Shown here one piece after another: positions 25,756 through 33,885 of a stretch of DNA of 64,000 nt. Position numbers and translations under genes: made by a program. The stretch spans positions 124,001-188,000 of the forward strand of contig JBAZHC010000002.1 in NCBI GenBank assembly GCA_041652575.1, given 5' to 3'. This DNA is from Phycisphaerae bacterium (GTDB lineage Bacteria > Planctomycetota > Phycisphaerae > Sedimentisphaerales > UBA12454). Under the pieces are notes generated by a model. That model was not told the origin of the DNA. It saw nothing but the letters and a program-made list of their open reading frames with translations, and did no database searches. Within the stretch, counting starts at the first letter, position 1, and every line of letters begins with the position of its first letter.

Positions 25756-26958
25756 ATGTCAAAGAAAAGAAATTGTACCAGTTTAAATTGCAGCAATGAT
25801 AATTACCTGTTCACGAGCGAGTCTGTGACTATGGGGCATCCCGATAAGGTCGCCGACCATATATCGGATGCCATCCTCGATGCGCATCTTGCTCAGGACC
25901 CCAACAGCAGGGTTGCCTGTGAAACGCTTGTAAAGACAGGCATGGTTATGGTCGCGGGTGAAATTACTTCCAGCGCAATAGTGGATGTGCCTTCGGTTGT
26001 TCGCCAGACCATAAAGGAAATAGGTTATACGGATCCCGAGATGGGTTTCGATTATGATAATTGTGCCGTTCTTGTAGGACTTGGCACACAGAGCCCCGAT
26101 ATTTCGCAGGGTGTTACCCAAGGCCAGGGCCTTCACAAGGAGCAGGGTGCCGGCGACCAGGGCATTATGTTTGGTTTCGCCTGCAAGGAAACCCCTCAGC
26201 TTATGCCTATGCCCATTCAGCTTGCTCAGCAGCTCGTCGAAAAACTTGCGAAGATGCGCCAGAGCAAAAAACTTCCATGGCTGCGTCCCGACGGAAAAAG
26301 CCAGGTAACTGTCGAATACCGAAACGGAAAACCTTACAGGATTCACACTGTTATTATTTCTACGCAGCATTCGCCGGATATAAAATATAATAAACTCCGC
26401 AGTGAGATAATTAAAAAGGTTATACTGCCTGTACTGCCGAAGAAAATGGTTGATAAGAATATTATCTTCCACGTTAATCCCACCGGCAGGTTTGTTATTG
26501 GCGGCCCGAAAGGCGATTGCGGACTGACCGGCAGAAAAATTATCGTTGACACTTACGGCGGCATGGGTGCTCACGGCGGCGGTTGTTTCAGCGGAAAGGA
26601 CCCGTCGAAAGTCGACCGTTCAGCCAGCTATATGGCAAGATATGTAGCCAAAAATATCGTCGCGGCAGGACTCGCAGATGTTTGTGAAATACAGCTTTCT
26701 TATGCAATTGGCGTTGCAGAACCTGTTTCGGTTCATATTGACACGCAGGGCACTGCGAAGGTCAGTGAAAAAGAAATTCAATCGGCCGTAAGGAAAGTTT
26801 TCCCGCTTACACCGAGAGGCATTATTACCCATCTGAAACTCAAACGACCGATTTACGCGGCCACTTCATATCACGGCCATTTCGGAAGAACAGGCGAGAA
26901 TTTCACATGGGAAAAAACTGATATGACCGGCAAACTGCGAAAGGCTTTGGGACTGTAG
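25756..26958 (+). CDS. metK: S-adenosylmethionine synthetase
   Basis: Makes SAM from methionine and ATP in the cytosol. TSESVTMGHPDKVADHISDAILD (about 18-40) is the methionine/ATP-binding start, GAGDQGIMFGFA the hexapeptide-type signature 1 (about 131-142), and GGGCFSGKDPSKVDRSA the phosphate loop (about 272-288). The length of 400 residues is standard. AAGGA lies about 10 nt upstream. No SAM riboswitch fits in the 25-nt gap before it. Confidence 0.97.
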   Translation: MSKKRNCTSLNCSNDNYLFTSESVTMGHPDKVADHISDAILDAHLAQDPNSRVACETLVKTGMVMVAGEITSSAIVDVPSVVRQTIKEIGYTDPEMGFDYDNCAVLVGLGTQSPDISQGVTQGQGLHKEQGAGDQGIMFGFACKETPQLMPMPIQLAQQLVEKLAKMRQSKKLPWLRPDGKSQVTVEYRNGKPYRIHTVIISTQHSPDIKYNKLRSEIIKKVILPVLPKKMVDKNIIFHVNPTGRFVIGGPKGDCGLTGRKIIVDTYGGMGAHGGGCFSGKDPSKVDRSASYMARYVAKNIVAAGLADVCEIQLSYAIGVAEPVSVHIDTQGTAKVSEKEIQSAVRKVFPLTPRGIITHLKLKRPIYAATSYHGHFGRTGENFTWEKTDMTGKLRKALGL

Positions 26959-26965
26959 GGAAAAT

Positions 26966-28396
26966 ATGGCTTCAGAATTTATCAATGACGACTTTCTTTT
27001 GCAGACTGAAACCGCCAGGAATCTTTACCGTAATCACGCGGCAAAAATGCCCATTTACGATTATCACTGTCATATTCCCGTAAAGCAGATTGCCGATGAT
27101 GCCCGCTTCGAAAACATAACGCAGGCCTGGCTATACGGCGACCATTACAAATGGCGGGCGATGAGAACTAACGGCGTCGATGAGCGTTACTGCACAGGCG
27201 ACGCGAGCGATTGGGAAAAATTTCAAATGTGGGCGCAAACCGTTCCATATTGCCTTCGCAATCCGCTTTATCACTGGACGCACATGGAGCTTAAAAGACC
27301 CTTCGGCATAACAAAACTTTTATCTCCCGCCACAGCCGGGGAAATATATGACCAGTGTAATGAGCTTTTGAAATCTCCCAGGTTCAGCACACGCGGAATT
27401 ATGCGTCAGATGAATGTAAAACTTATCTGCACGACGGATGACCCTATTGACGACCTTCGCCATCACAGAAAAATCGCGACAGACGGCTTTGAGATAAAGG
27501 TCTATCCAGCCTGGCGGCCCGATAAGGGAATGGCCGTTGAGAATATCGAAGCTTTAAACGAATGGATAGATAAGCTTCAGGCCGCCGCCGATATGGAAAT
27601 TAAAAATTTCGACTGCTATCTTGCTGCGATAAGGAAAAGACACGATTTTTTCCACGCGAATAACTGCCGATTAAGCGACCACGGCATAGAAACCGCTTTT
27701 GCCGAAGATTACACCGACAGCGAAATCAAAAAAATATTTGATAAGATTCGCCACGGCAAAGACCTTGATACCCGCGAAATGCTGAAGTTCAAATCGGCTA
27801 TGATGTATGAGTTCGGCGTTATGGACGCTGAAAAAGGCTGGACTCAGCAGCTTCATCTCGGTGCGCTCCGGAATAACAACAGCAGGTTATTTAAGACTCT
27901 CGGCCCCGATACCGGTTTTGACTCCATCGGAGATTTTGAAATCGCAAAACCGCTCGCCAAGTTTCTCGACCGGCTCGACTCGCAAAACAAACTGCCTAAG
28001 ACTATTCTTTATAATCTCAATCCGCGCGACAATGAACTTTTGGGCACGATGATAGGTAATTTCCAGTGCGCAGCATCCCTTACGGGAGACGGTTCCGTCC
28101 CGGGCAAAATGCAGCTCGGCTCAGGCTGGTGGTTCCTCGACCAGAAGGACGGAATGGAAAAGCAGATGACTGCTCTTTCCAACCTCGGCCTTTTGAGCAG
28201 GTTTGTCGGAATGCTCACCGATTCGAGAAGTTTCCTTTCCTATCCACGCCACGAATATTTCCGCAGAATTTTATGTAATCTTCTCGGCAGTGATGCCGAA
28301 GCAGGCCTTGTGCCGAAAGATACCAAACTCCTCGGCCAAATGGTCGAAGACATCTGCTACAATAACGCCAAAAATTATTTCGGCATGAAACTATAA
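26966..28396 (+). CDS. uxaC: Glucuronate/uronate isomerase
   Basis: Converts D-glucuronate to fructuronate and D-galacturonate to tagaturonate, the first step of uronate catabolism in the cytosol. The N-terminal YDYHCHIPVKQIADD contains the amidohydrolase-superfamily HxH. The body has MRTNGVDERYCTGDASDWEKF, CTTDDPIDDLRHH and LGSGWWFLDQKDGMEKQMTALS near the end, all UxaC blocks. The length of 476 residues fits. It follows metK by 7 nt. Other uronate genes are absent nearby. Confidence 0.95.
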   Translation: MASEFINDDFLLQTETARNLYRNHAAKMPIYDYHCHIPVKQIADDARFENITQAWLYGDHYKWRAMRTNGVDERYCTGDASDWEKFQMWAQTVPYCLRNPLYHWTHMELKRPFGITKLLSPATAGEIYDQCNELLKSPRFSTRGIMRQMNVKLICTTDDPIDDLRHHRKIATDGFEIKVYPAWRPDKGMAVENIEALNEWIDKLQAAADMEIKNFDCYLAAIRKRHDFFHANNCRLSDHGIETAFAEDYTDSEIKKIFDKIRHGKDLDTREMLKFKSAMMYEFGVMDAEKGWTQQLHLGALRNNNSRLFKTLGPDTGFDSIGDFEIAKPLAKFLDRLDSQNKLPKTILYNLNPRDNELLGTMIGNFQCAASLTGDGSVPGKMQLGSGWWFLDQKDGMEKQMTALSNLGLLSRFVGMLTDSRSFLSYPRHEYFRRILCNLLGSDAEAGLVPKDTKLLGQMVEDICYNNAKNYFGMKL

Positions 28397-28404
28397 ATCC
28401 GAAA

Positions 28405-28430
28405 AACCGCCGGTTTATCCGGCGGGCTTC
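28405..28430 (-). terminator. Intrinsic terminator for the HNH gene
   Basis: CCGCCGG (28407-28413) pairs with CCGGCGG (28419-28425) around a 5-nt loop. On the minus strand it is followed by TTTTTC. The stop codon of the HNH gene lies in the loop. It also faces the convergent uxaC end. Confidence 0.65.
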
Positions 28431-28993
28431 TCTCTCATTTCATATAAATTGCTTGCCAGCAGAATACTTTTAAACGGCTCTTTCCTGAATATTGTAAAGT
28501 TAAGTGGTGCGTACTCGGCATCTCCGTTTTCGATTACGAATTTATCTCTTGCCATTGCCGCGACTATCAGGCCGTTAGGCGTAAACGGGCTGTAGAAGCA
28601 TCGCCGTCTGTTTTCAGTATGATATGCCGCGCAGTAAATCAGCTTATTTTTTATTTTCTTTTTTCTTATACTTACTCCGACAAATCCGGTCGAGCTTTTC
28701 AGTATCCGGTTAAGCATATTTTGTCGGTGCGTAACGATTCTTAAATTGCACCTGCGGTTATCCAGCGGGTCTCTGTTTATGTGGTCAACGATTTGTCCTT
28801 TCTTTGCCTTGACGATTATTCGTGCCATCGCCGTTGTCTTTCTGGTTTTTCGATTGCGCGCAAAGACCTGTCCTGCCTTACTGATTATCAGCGTTGAATT
28901 TAGTATCATCGGCAGACAAAAAATATCCGCGTCGATTTTTACATCTCTCCCCGCCACTTTTCTTATTACGTAATCTTCTTTTTTCGTAACCAT
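28415..28993 (-). CDS. HNH homing-type endonuclease with AP2-like DNA-binding part
   Basis: From ATG at 28993 the protein has 192 residues. The core VDHINRDPLDNRRCNLRIVTHRQNMLNR is an HNH_3-type nuclease motif (first His, central Asn), followed by GFVGVSIRKKKIKNKLIYCAAY, an AP2/ERF-like DNA-binding segment. This domain pair is typical of phage and mobile homing endonucleases. A longer start at 29035 would read through a repeat-like AT-rich stretch and lacks a Shine-Dalgarno. It is not visibly inside an intron or interrupted gene. Confidence 0.75.
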   Translation of the reverse strand: MVTKKEDYVIRKVAGRDVKIDADIFCLPMILNSTLIISKAGQVFARNRKTRKTTAMARIIVKAKKGQIVDHINRDPLDNRRCNLRIVTHRQNMLNRILKSSTGFVGVSIRKKKIKNKLIYCAAYHTENRRRCFYSPFTPNGLIVAAMARDKFVIENGDAEYAPLNFTIFRKEPFKSILLASNLYEMREKPAG

Positions 28994-29476
28994 TGCTTCG
29001 TGCTTCTTCTTTTCTTCGTGATGAATAATAATCAACGTAATCAGCGTAATCTGTGATTAATAGTTTTGTGTCTTAGCCGGTCTCGCCATAACCTTGGCGA
29101 TGGCGAATGCCTTTGTGTCTTGTACTAAATAAGATTTTTGCATAATCATATCCTCGTTAATCGATTGCGGTATCGGTAACGTCGCGTTAATCGTTATTCG
29201 TTTATTGTGTTTTGTCTTTTAACACCAAACCTAAACCGGGGACCGGCACACGTGACGTTACCGTTACTAATACCTATAACAATAAGGGCCTCTACCCTTA
29301 CTGAAAACTTGCGCGCTTTTGACGAACTTTTCGCAAAATTTTTTGGGCCTGAATTTATAACTGCTTGTATGGTTTGAAGATAAAAATTTTCAAAAAATCT
29401 CATTTTTCACATTTGCGCAATTTTTTTATTGCGCAAAATTGACTATTCGGATATTTACAGTCCAATTTTTGGTTAG

Positions 29477-29498
29477 CCCTGCCAATACCTTGGCAGGG
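29477..29498 (+). repeat. CCCTGCCA hairpin, copy 1
   Basis: CCCTGCCA pairs with TGGCAGGG around a 6-nt loop, preceded by TTAG and followed by TTTGCTC. A near-identical hairpin lies at 31288-31309, just past trpB2, so the two flank that gene in the same orientation. Confidence 0.7.
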
Positions 29499-29754
29499 TT
29501 TGCTCTTTGTTGAAGACCAATTTTGAGGCTTTTTGGAATTCTTTAGATTATATTGTACACTTTAAATATACAGCGGGTAATCCCTGTGGTGGGTGACTTG
29601 AGTCTTGGCTTCCGGAGGTTGGGCTCAAAGGGCATTGGCACCATGGGCGCCGCTTTTTTTATGCGCTCTAATATCCGCCGCCAGATACGCTTCATCGAAG
29701 CGAAGCGGAGATCCCGATGCATCGGGACTCTCCACGATATACTAAATCTTGTTT

Positions 29755-29780
29755 TTTGTGCCTTAGTGTCTTTGTGGCTA
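29755..29780 (+). repeat. GTGGCTA-family repeat before trpB2
   Basis: The element reads TTTGTGCCTTAGTGTCTTTG and then TGGCTA, with the roughly 9-nt periodic units of the family. It lies about 105 nt upstream of the trpB2 start. Confidence 0.7.
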
Positions 29781-29884
29781 TCACTATTTTCCCTTTGCTT
29801 TAAGCCATTTTTATTACTATACTATGGTATTGTGTCAGTAAAAAGTAGATACTTCAACTCTTGTATAAATTAAGGAGACAGTTG

Positions 29885-31273
29885 ATGGATAGAAAAATAC
29901 TGCTCAGCGAAAAAGACATCCCCAAACAGTGGTACAATCTCGCAGCCGATTTGCCCAGTCCTCTTCAGCCGCCGCTTGGCCCGGATGGCAAACCTATCAC
30001 GCCCGAAATGCTCGCTCCTGTTTTCCCGATGAACATCATCGAACAGGAAGTCAGCATGCAGCGTTGGATTGATATTCCCGCCGAAGTGCTCGAGATTTTA
30101 TATCAGTGGCGTCCGGCTCCGCTCAGAAGGGCGATTCGGCTCGAAAAATATCTCAAAACGCCCGCAAAAATTTTCTACAAGGATGAAAGCACCAGCCCGC
30201 CAGGCAGTCACAAACCGAATACCGCCGTCGCGCAGGCTTATTACAATAAGGTTGCCGGCATAAAGAAAATCACAACAGAGACAGGCGCCGGCCAGTGGGG
30301 TTCGGCTCTTGCTTACGCCTGCAATCAGTTCGGCCTCGAATGCAAGATTTATATGGTTCGAATCAGTTTCGACCAGAAACCTTTCCGAAAAATTATGATG
30401 CAGGTCTGGGGAGGAAATTGCGTCGCAAGCCCGAGTAACGAGACCAGCTTCGGCCGCAAAATTCTTAAGGAAATGCCAAATACTCCCGGCTCCCTCGGCA
30501 TCGCGATTTCAGAAGCGATTGAAGAAGCCGTCAGCGACAAAGAAGGAAAGACGCGTTATTCACTCGGCAGTGTTCTTAACCACGTTATGCTCCATCAGAC
30601 AATCATCGGTCTCGAAGCGAAAAAACAGCTCAAGATGATTGGCATTGATAAACCTGACATCGTTATCGGCTGCGCAGGAGGCGGAAGCAATTTCGCAGGC
30701 CTGTCGTTTCCGTTTGTGCAGGACAAAATTAACGGCACAAATATTGAAATTATTCCCGTAGAGCCGAAGGCTTGTCCGTCGATGACTCGCGGCGAATTTG
30801 CTTATGACCACGGCGACACTGCCTGTATGACTCCGCTTCTGGCGATGTACACGCTCGGCCACGCATTTATGCCCGAACCGATACACGCCGGCGGTTTGCG
30901 TTATCACGGAATGGCTCCGCTCGTTTGCCAGGCCATTGTCGAAGGTCTCTTAAAGCCAAGGGCATATCATCAGCTTAAGTGTTATGAAGCCGCTCTTACA
31001 TGGGCAAAGACCGAGGGCTTTATTTGTGCTCCGGAGACCAGCCACGCCATTGCCGCCGCCATTGATGAAGCGAATAAGGCAAAAGAAGAGGGCAAGGAAA
31101 AGGTAATTCTGTTTAGTTATAGCGGCCATGGCCTTATGGATTTAAGCGGCTATGATGCGTATTTGAGTGGAAAGTTGAAAGATTATGAATTGCCTGATGC
31201 TGATTTGAAAAAATCTACGGAGGTTTTGAAGGGGCTGCCAAAACCCTCAACCAAAAAATCCGGAAAGTGGTAA
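29885..31273 (+). CDS. trpB2: Tryptophan synthase beta-like PLP enzyme (TrpB2 type)
   Basis: A 462-residue fold-type II PLP enzyme. STSPPGSHKPNTAVAQAYY carries the PLP-binding Lys (about residue 107), and ETGAGQWGSALAYAC and IGCAGGGSNFAGLSFPF are the substrate and phosphate loops. The extra length and the RPAPLRRAIRLEKYL block place it in the TrpB2 group rather than the TrpA-partnered TrpB1. TrpB2 enzymes make tryptophan from indole and serine. No trpA or other trp gene is near, so it may salvage indole. AAGGAGA 5 nt before ATG 29885 rules out the upstream TTG. Confidence 0.92.
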   Translation: MDRKILLSEKDIPKQWYNLAADLPSPLQPPLGPDGKPITPEMLAPVFPMNIIEQEVSMQRWIDIPAEVLEILYQWRPAPLRRAIRLEKYLKTPAKIFYKDESTSPPGSHKPNTAVAQAYYNKVAGIKKITTETGAGQWGSALAYACNQFGLECKIYMVRISFDQKPFRKIMMQVWGGNCVASPSNETSFGRKILKEMPNTPGSLGIAISEAIEEAVSDKEGKTRYSLGSVLNHVMLHQTIIGLEAKKQLKMIGIDKPDIVIGCAGGGSNFAGLSFPFVQDKINGTNIEIIPVEPKACPSMTRGEFAYDHGDTACMTPLLAMYTLGHAFMPEPIHAGGLRYHGMAPLVCQAIVEGLLKPRAYHQLKCYEAALTWAKTEGFICAPETSHAIAAAIDEANKAKEEGKEKVILFSYSGHGLMDLSGYDAYLSGKLKDYELPDADLKKSTEVLKGLPKPSTKKSGKW

Positions 31274-31287
31274 CAAAATATGATTAG

Positions 31288-31312
31288 CCCTGCCATTACT
31301 ATGGCAGGGTTT
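31288..31312 (+). terminator. CCCTGCCA hairpin, copy 2 (trpB2 terminator)
   Basis: The stem CCCTGCCA / TGGCAGGG with a 6-nt loop is followed by TTTGTTC. It starts 15 nt after the trpB2 stop and resembles 29477-29498. Confidence 0.65.
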
Positions 31313-31330
31313 GTTCATTCAAATTACCAA

Positions 31331-31360
31331 AAGCCCGCCGATTTATTCGGCGGGTTTTTC
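31331..31360 (+). terminator. Second intrinsic terminator after trpB2
   Basis: CCCGCCGA (31334-31341) pairs with TCGGCGGG (31347-31354) around TTTAT, followed by TTTTTCTTT. It lies 16 nt before the next gene's start, so that gene's leader overlaps it. Confidence 0.85.
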
Positions 31361-31375
31361 TTTATAAAGGTTACG

Positions 31376-32416
31376 ATGAATAATAATAATTTAATCATTA
31401 TCAGCCTGCTGCTGATTGTCTGTTGCGGTGCTTTCGTAAATGCCAAACAGTCTTTCGGTATCGGACATGCCAAAAAGCAAAATATTATTATGACTGTTCG
31501 CGGGCCGATAAAACCCAGTTCTTTCGGCAAAACGCTGCCGCATGAGCATATACTTGTCGACTTCATCGGCGCCGGGAAAACCGGCCCGGACCGTTATGAT
31601 GCGAACGAAGTTATTTCTATAATGCTGCCATATCTGCTGGAACTGAAAGACAGAGGTTTTACAGGATTTGTCGATTGTTCGCCGGCATTTCTGGCAAGGG
31701 ATGTGAAAATATTGAAACAGCTCTCCGGACAGACTGGCCTGAATATCCTCACCAATACAGGCTTATACGGCGCATCGAATGATAAGTATCTTCCCGAATA
31801 TGCGTTCAGCAAAACCGCCGACCAGTTGGCTGCAAGATGGACTGCCGAGTGGGACAGCGGAATAGAAGGTACAGGAATTTATCCCGGCTTTATAAAAACT
31901 GCCGTCGACCCCGGCCCGCTCAATGACACGGACAAAAAACTTATCCGTGCCTCGGCAAGGACGCATCTCAAAACCGGTCTTACGATTGCCTGTCATACCG
32001 GCCAGGCTCAGGCCGCACTTGAGGTATTGGAAATTATCCGCCAGGAAGGCGTTTCCCCGTCGGCCTTGATAATTGTTCATGCTAATGGAATCGCCGACCC
32101 CAATGTCAGGATAAAAATCGCCGCGGCAGGGGCGTGGGTGGAACTTGACGGCGTTAATGAAAATTCGATAGCGCAAAATGTTAAATTCATAAAAGAATTG
32201 ATGGGGGCTGGCCTGCTCAATCGAACGCTTATTTCGCAGGATGCAGGCTGGTATAATGTTGGCGATGAAAAAGGCGGACAGAAAATTCAGCCCTTTACTA
32301 TAATAGCTGACCGGTTGATTCCTGCGTTAAAGCGGGCCGGCCTGACCGATGCGCAGATTAGGCAGTTGATTGTAGAAAACTCCGCAAAAGCATATACCGT
32401 TAAAGTAAGAATCTAA
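31376..32416 (+). CDS. Phosphotriesterase-family metal hydrolase, exported
   Basis: A 346-residue protein with a signal peptide (NLIIISLLLIVCCGAFVNA) and a phosphotriesterase-like TIM barrel. TLPHEHILVDF holds the HxH, and the barrel continues with GFIKTAVD (candidate carboxylated Lys), ACHTGQ, IVHANG and SQDAGW, which supply the remaining metal ligands. Members include lactonases and resiniferatoxin-binding-like proteins; true phosphotriesterases are a minority, so lactonase or related esterase activity is as likely. The start at 31376 is chosen for its signal peptide and AAGG; an upstream in-frame Met would translate the terminator. Confidence 0.85.
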   Translation: MNNNNLIIISLLLIVCCGAFVNAKQSFGIGHAKKQNIIMTVRGPIKPSSFGKTLPHEHILVDFIGAGKTGPDRYDANEVISIMLPYLLELKDRGFTGFVDCSPAFLARDVKILKQLSGQTGLNILTNTGLYGASNDKYLPEYAFSKTADQLAARWTAEWDSGIEGTGIYPGFIKTAVDPGPLNDTDKKLIRASARTHLKTGLTIACHTGQAQAALEVLEIIRQEGVSPSALIIVHANGIADPNVRIKIAAAGAWVELDGVNENSIAQNVKFIKELMGAGLLNRTLISQDAGWYNVGDEKGGQKIQPFTIIADRLIPALKRAGLTDAQIRQLIVENSAKAYTVKVRI

Positions 32417-32440
32417 GAATTCATTTATTCCAATTTCCCC

Positions 32441-32472
32441 AAGCCCCTGTGTTTATCGCGGGGGTTTTCTTT
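32441..32472 (+). terminator. Intrinsic terminator after the phosphotriesterase-like gene
   Basis: AAGCCCCTGTG and CGCGGGGGTTTT form a stem with G-U pairs around TTTAT, followed by TTTTCTTTT. It begins 25 nt after the stop codon. Confidence 0.7.
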
Positions 32473-32483
32473 TAATCGTTTAG

Positions 32484-32510
32484 CCCCCGGACCTGCCTGT
32501 CCGTCCGTAG
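32484..32510 (+). repeat. Dispersed 27-nt repeat, copy 2
   Basis: Identical to 9703-9729 (begins CCCCCGGACCTGCCTGTCCG). Here it is followed by GCCTTGTCGAAGACGGAAG and GGATGGCGAAGGCGGAT, further GGCGAA/GGCGGA-type palindromic pieces. Confidence 0.7.
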
Positions 32511-32585
32511 CCTTGTCGAAGACGGAAGTTTTAACGAAGGAGGATGGCGAAGGCGGATACTGGGGGTTCGTCATTGTTCGTATTC

Positions 32586-32598
32586 GGGGGGGGGGGGG
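32586..32598 (+). repeat. Poly-G tract of 13
   Basis: A run of 13 G residues lies between TATTC and CAACTGGGGG. It ends 29 nt before the -35 box of the likely livK promoter. It is the longest G run in the window. Confidence 0.8.
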
Positions 32599-32627
32599 CA
32601 ACTGGGGGATTTCTTCGGAAAAAGGTA

Positions 32628-32655
32628 TTGATTCTGGGTTTGGAATAGCTATAAT
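32628..32655 (+). promoter_or_regulatory. Sigma70-type promoter of the livK operon
   Basis: TTGATT (32628-32633) and a perfect TATAAT (32650-32655) are separated by 16 nt, about 58 nt upstream of the livK-like ATG. Confidence 0.55.
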
Positions 32656-32713
32656 ATACAGCTCAATTGGAATGAGGATTAATATTGAGAAGAAAAAATT
32701 GAAGGATCATAAA

Positions 32714-33862
32714 ATGAGGCGATTTACAAACCTGATTATCGTTAGTGGATTTCTGCTTACTATTTCTGTCTTTACACTGTTATGTACCCCCGGCTGTGCA
32801 AAAAAACCACAGGAACCAAATGAAATAAAAATTGGGGCTATCCTACCTCTTACTGGTGATGGGGCAAAATATGGACAGAGTGCTAAAAAAGGTATAGACT
32901 TAGCTTTAAAAGAAATAAATACTGCAGGTGGAATCCACAATAAAAAACTCAAAATTATTTATGAAGATAGTATATTAGACCCTAAACAAGGAGTCAATGC
33001 AGCAAATAAGCTGATTACTGTTAATAAAGTTCCTGTTATTATAGGTGCAATGGCAAGTTCAGTCACCTTAGCTATAGCTCCTATAGCAGAAAAAAGCCAT
33101 ACTATTCTGCTTTCACCGGCATCTTCTGCTCCCGATATAACCAAAGCGGGTGATTATATATTCAGAAACACATATTCTGACATTTACGAAGGGCCCGTCA
33201 TGGCTCGTTACGCTTACGAGAAGCTTGGTTTTAGGCAGATAGCTATATTGCATATCAATAATGATTTCGGTGTTGGTCTAAGTAAAGCTTTTCAGCAAAG
33301 TTTTGTTCAGCTAGGCGGAAAGATAGTTGATTTGGAAAGTTATGAAAATTCCTCTGATTTCAGAAGTCAACTGAACAAGGTGAAACAGTCCAACCCGGAT
33401 TCGATTTATCTGGTTGGGTATTCAGAAATGGGGCTTGTTATTCGCCAAGCAAAGGAAATGGCTTTAAACAATCAAATTCTAAGTTGTATTATGTTTGAAG
33501 ACCCTAAAATACTCGAAGTTGCTGGAGATGCAGCAGAAGGAGTTATCTATACATACCCAACATATAATCCAAACAGTAATCAACAAGACGTAGTTAATTT
33601 TGTGCAAATATTTAGGCAAAAATATAATGAAGAACCAGATATTTATGCCGCGAGTTCATATGATTCATTAAAGATTTTAGCTTATGCAATGAATAAGGGT
33701 GGACTTGAGGCGGCATCAATCAAGCAAACATTATATTCTATAAAAGATTTCCCTGGGGTAACTGGTTCTACCACTTTTGACAACAATGGCGATGTAACTA
33801 AACCAATTGGAATTAAACAAGTACAGAATGGTAAATTTACTTGGCTGGAAACAAAATTTTGA
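32714..33862 (+). CDS. livK: Branched-chain amino-acid-type ABC substrate-binding protein
   Basis: A 382-residue periplasmic binding protein, probably a lipoprotein: MRRFTNLIIVSGFLLTISVFTL, then CTPGCAKK as an approximate lipobox. The mature part starts IKIGAILPLTGDGAKYGQSAKKGIDLAL, the classic Peripla_BP_6 (LivK) opening, with IIGAMASSVTLAIAPIAEK and GFRQIAILHINNDFG later. Family ligands range from leucine to aromatic acids and urea; this one is unknown. AAGGA 8 nt upstream sets the ATG at 32714; an in-frame start at 32513 would translate the poly-G tract. First gene of a seven-gene cluster. Confidence 0.9.
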   Translation: MRRFTNLIIVSGFLLTISVFTLLCTPGCAKKPQEPNEIKIGAILPLTGDGAKYGQSAKKGIDLALKEINTAGGIHNKKLKIIYEDSILDPKQGVNAANKLITVNKVPVIIGAMASSVTLAIAPIAEKSHTILLSPASSAPDITKAGDYIFRNTYSDIYEGPVMARYAYEKLGFRQIAILHINNDFGVGLSKAFQQSFVQLGGKIVDLESYENSSDFRSQLNKVKQSNPDSIYLVGYSEMGLVIRQAKEMALNNQILSCIMFEDPKILEVAGDAAEGVIYTYPTYNPNSNQQDVVNFVQIFRQKYNEEPDIYAASSYDSLKILAYAMNKGGLEAASIKQTLYSIKDFPGVTGSTTFDNNGDVTKPIGIKQVQNGKFTWLETKF

Positions 33863-33885
33863 AAAACGTGATGAGGTAAACAATT

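Larger units (their letters stand above)
29036..29860. other. Gene-free, repeat-rich intergenic stretch
   Basis: About 825 nt with no supported gene between the HNH gene and trpB2. It holds ATAATCAACGTAATCAGCGT-type repeats (around 29021-29055), a GCCATAACCTTGGCGATGGC-type palindrome (about 29085-29108), an AT-rich stretch, a CCCTGCCA hairpin (29477-29498), a GATCCCGATGCATCGGGA palindrome (about 29710-29727) and a GTGGCTA repeat near its end. A 106-codon frame at 29553 translates repeat sequence and is not believed. It looks like a landing site for small mobile repeats. Confidence 0.6.

Noticed and set aside
25783..26574. Antisense open frame over metK
   Set aside because: Shadow of metK, whose motifs are unambiguous.
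29553..29873. 106-codon open frame before trpB2
   Set aside because: It translates dispersed repeat sequence (GCATCGGGA palindrome and GTGGCTA repeat) and has no clear ribosome binding site.
32513..32713. In-frame upstream extension of the livK-like gene
   Set aside because: It would translate a repeat and poly-G; the signal peptide and Shine-Dalgarno point to 32714.
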